From positions 1-8,170 of the forward strand of contig JAAFHQ010000243.1 of NCBI GenBank assembly GCA_013298445.1: a stretch of DNA of 8,170 nt, given 5' to 3'. The translations under genes were made by a program, and so were the position numbers. Origin of the DNA: Chitinophagales bacterium. Its GTDB lineage: Bacteria; Bacteroidota; Bacteroidia; Chitinophagales; Saprospiraceae. Numbering within the stretch: position 1 is the stretch's first letter; each line of letters opens with the position of its first letter. Below the pieces are notes generated by a model. The model saw only the letters and a program-made list of their open reading frames with translations. It ran no database searches and had not been told where the DNA came from. Of the stretch, positions 7,401-8,170 are shown one piece after another.

Positions 7401-8170
7401 GGAAAGCAGTGGCGCCAAAAGTTTAAAAGCCGTGAGTGTTCAAACCGGCGATTACCTCATGCAGGGACTTGCCGCAGGTTACGATTATACCCTCACTGCG
7501 GATAAAGAGGATGATGCCCGCAATGGAGTCACCACATTTGATGTTTTGTTGATCACCAAACATATTTTGGGCAAACAACGGCTCACTTCGCCTTATCAAT
7601 TGCTTGCAGCAGACGTGAACCAGTCCGGCTCCATTTCCACCATCGACTTGATCAAAATCCGGCGGGTCATCCTGCATTTGGATGCCACTTTTGAGGGTGG
7701 AAAAAGCTGGCTCTTTGTCGATGCCAAACACCGTTTCAAAGACCCCAATAACCCCTGGGCCGAAGCGATTCCGAAGTTCATTCAATTCAACGACTTGGAT
7801 CGCTCCGTACCAGACGCCGGCTTCATCGGCATCAAATTGGGTGATGTAAACGGCAACGTTGAAACCAATGGCCTGACTCAGTTGAGCCCCATCATCATTA
7901 AAAAGGAGGGTGAATTGCCCCCACAGCGGCCACAATTGGACTTTAAGGTGCTCTCGGTACATCCGAATCCTTTCCGCGATCAGGTGCAAATCAAATGGTC
8001 GAGCCCGAGTGGTGGCGAAGCCACCCTGCTAGTGTTCGATGCTTTGGGTCGGGCTATTAAACAAAATAAAGTTGATTTATTCATTGGCGAAAATAATTTT
8101 ACATACACTCAGCAAGATCTGCCAGGGACGGGGACGTACACGGTGATCATTCGGCACAATGGCCAACAGG
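4294..8170 (+). CDS. Giant secreted Cys-rich HYR/Ig-like repeat protein with dockerin-like pair and T9SS sorting domain (3' end outside window)
   Basis: One uninterrupted frame of 1292 codons runs off the right edge. The ATG at 4294 is the only start after an in-frame TGA at 4276-4278. In order: an atypical N-terminal hydrophobic segment (residues 5-24); a Cys-rich region (49-1010) of HYR/Ig-like modules whose boundaries recur as 'EDKMAP' (129), 'GDVDKP' (323), 'QDKISP' (436), 'EDKMKP' (541), 'VDTEAP' (781) and 'VDCKPP' (886), with strand ends of the D-x-x-G-N kind at 206, 526, 616 and 871; an acidic DxDGDGDxD loop (911-919); a prealbumin/CnaB-like module (about 1020-1069); a dockerin-like pair (1072-1129); and a T9SS type A sorting domain (from about 1219). 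All 45 cysteines lie in residues 49-1010. I recognise this architecture from giant surface proteins of Saprospiraceae. No catalytic domain is visible; a role in adhesion, surface layer or matrix is inferred. Probably only 10-15 codons are missing at the end. Confidence 0.93.
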   Translation, partial: MRSFFQLIPVAVAFKAMLLLGNFGHKLSTSLVPGVQTAPSVRTTVNQGCIDTVHITLDSNCQFVLTPKLVLEGSGACLTADDYEIFVDDENPLNRDTVDGCGNFRFIVNIKNPKSCTQFTNCWGIVAAEDKMAPVVTAPADTTLFIFCDEITDIYQNLSSTDSFGIATLKDNCNKRILKIRSFIDAIYYDNHCDTIIIRRLFFASDAKGNQDTDPQFFTLLRAPLASIQLPDSVGINTCTGNNNPKKDKNGNIHPDVSGYPYVINYKGKIDYITVDSSCGLSSTYVDTRFEVCPTTYKVLRRWIIKDWCKKTSIELSQVIKVGDVDKPSIKLPYHHDFLSTSTSPFDCTAAIEVMPPVVTDACSGYTWTAEIWTDTCRDTLGLAIDPKPPVRLGFTNSGAQKRYIGNLPIGCHILIYTVRDACHNEAKDTVHLEVQDKISPVAVCDDKINISLNEAGYAQLRAEDVDEGSKDNCKLAKLHIRRPITLDENCNPLDTPRVSRWDSILTFTCCDLALGYVKVELRATDAAGNTDYCWTTVWIEDKMKPWCRAPKDTTVYCDSLPKGVDFKNRSTIARYFGAPKVGDNCFKAEWIEFDPVVKINNCGVGTVKRKFLARDESGNQSPDTCFQWITVIATHEYMIKFPKDYIEYCKDPSPDTIGTFELACDILAVNVSDKRYQGDGVECYKIFRTYNVINWCEYVDGDDIIPVPRDIDCDGTGGEDDVWVIVRRDGSAYFDADNNEKNKFPLANSRVCGGNPEGYWEKLNRKPTGQWTYTQIIKVVDTEAPQVFTESNVSFCINRSDCKADIILSVGIQEACDPSNLNIETDLKLEINESSSSSQTNWRVFGRYPKYLFTGVVPKGDYQLEIKVSDACGNTGRGFVKFKVVDCKPPAVTCIHGLSAELSELPPNTDADGDGDVDRASTIVWAKELLASPSIDSCSGPVRYSINRKGEKANINQDYIILTCDDLGLTEVELHAWDNAINTKLSPPGPNHDFCLTYIKVQDNKFNLCKDPGDTLIIEGNTRTELGLSLSGVVVESSGAKSLKAVSVQTGDYLMQGLAAGYDYTLTADKEDDARNGVTTFDVLLITKHILGKQRLTSPYQLLAADVNQSGSISTIDLIKIRRVILHLDATFEGGKSWLFVDAKHRFKDPNNPWAEAIPKFIQFNDLDRSVPDAGFIGIKLGDVNGNVETNGLTQLSPIIIKKEGELPPQRPQLDFKVLSVHPNPFRDQVQIKWSSPSGGEATLLVFDALGRAIKQNKVDLFIGENNFTYTQQDLPGTGTYTVIIRHNGQQ
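7507..7680 (+). other. Dockerin-like domain (two calcium-loop/helix motifs) within the giant protein
   Basis: Residues 1072-1129 carry two loop-helix units. The second loop is canonical in spacing: D1107, N1109, S1111, S1115 and D1118 at positions 1, 3, 5, 9 and 12 of an EF-hand-like loop, followed by the helix LIKIRRVILHL. The first, EDDARNGVTTFD then VLLITKHILGK, keeps position 12 (D1083) but has Glu at position 1 and Arg at position 5, so it is degenerate. In Clostridia dockerins bind cohesins; in Saprospiraceae-type surface proteins this unit sits before the T9SS tail with no known cohesin. Calcium binding by the second loop is inferred. Confidence 0.8.
7948..8170 (+). other. Type IX secretion system type A C-terminal sorting domain (incomplete at window edge)
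   Basis: From about residue 1219 the sequence follows the T9SS type A tail: 'VLSVHPNPFRDQVQIKW' with the PNP-F motif at 1224-1227, a strand 'ATLLVFDALGRAI' with the family's D-x-x-G-R turn, and 'DLPGTGTYTVIIRHNGQQ' running to the edge. The usual final strand, of the type x-x-K-x-x-x-x, is missing only because the window ends. This domain directs transport through the outer membrane and attachment to the surface by the PorU sortase. Confidence 0.92.

Noticed and set aside
4294..8170. A CRISPR, toxin-antitoxin, phage or insertion-sequence system anywhere in the window
   Set aside because: I looked for short regularly spaced repeats, terminal inverted repeats with transposase motifs, and small paired genes, and found none. 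Repeats in the giant gene are diverged protein modules, not DNA repeats.

Overview
The window looks like chromosomal DNA of a Bacteroidota bacterium, most likely of the Saprospiria (Haliscomenobacter/Lewinella-like). The pointers are a type IX secretion (T9SS) C-terminal sorting domain, a very large cysteine-rich cell-surface protein with the module order typical of that group, A/T-rich start regions without Shine-Dalgarno sequences, and one match to the Bacteroidota -7 promoter box TAnnTTTG. The species cannot be fixed from the sequence alone.

Layout. Positions 1-393 (+) hold the C-terminal part of a GNAT-type acetyltransferase that enters from the left edge. Positions 458-1060 (+) encode a short AlkA-type 3-methyladenine DNA glycosylase. 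Eleven bases later, 1072-2718 (+) encodes an exported FAD-dependent oxidoreductase. Facing it, 2745-3815 (-) encodes an NAD(P)-dependent short-chain reductase of the dihydroflavonol-reductase/epimerase type. The two genes converge on a 26-base gap with a nested inverted repeat that may be a shared terminator. A 478-base non-coding region (3816-4293) follows, with a possible promoter for the reductase, two small hairpins that share a 9-base word, and a C-run repeat. From 4294 to the right edge (+) runs one unbroken reading frame of 1292 codons: a giant T9SS cargo protein with Cys-rich HYR/Ig-like modules, a prealbumin-like module, a dockerin-like pair of calcium loops and a T9SS sorting domain. 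Its stop codon lies beyond the window.

How the genes relate. The three left genes lie in one direction with short gaps and may be co-transcribed, but acetyl transfer, DNA repair and an exported flavoenzyme do not form an obvious pathway. The reductase and the giant protein are divergently transcribed from the shared intergenic region. No mobile element, CRISPR array, RNA gene or defence system is visible. The most notable item is the giant surface protein: all its 45 cysteines lie in one block, it combines a dockerin-like pair with a T9SS tail, and its signal peptide is atypical.
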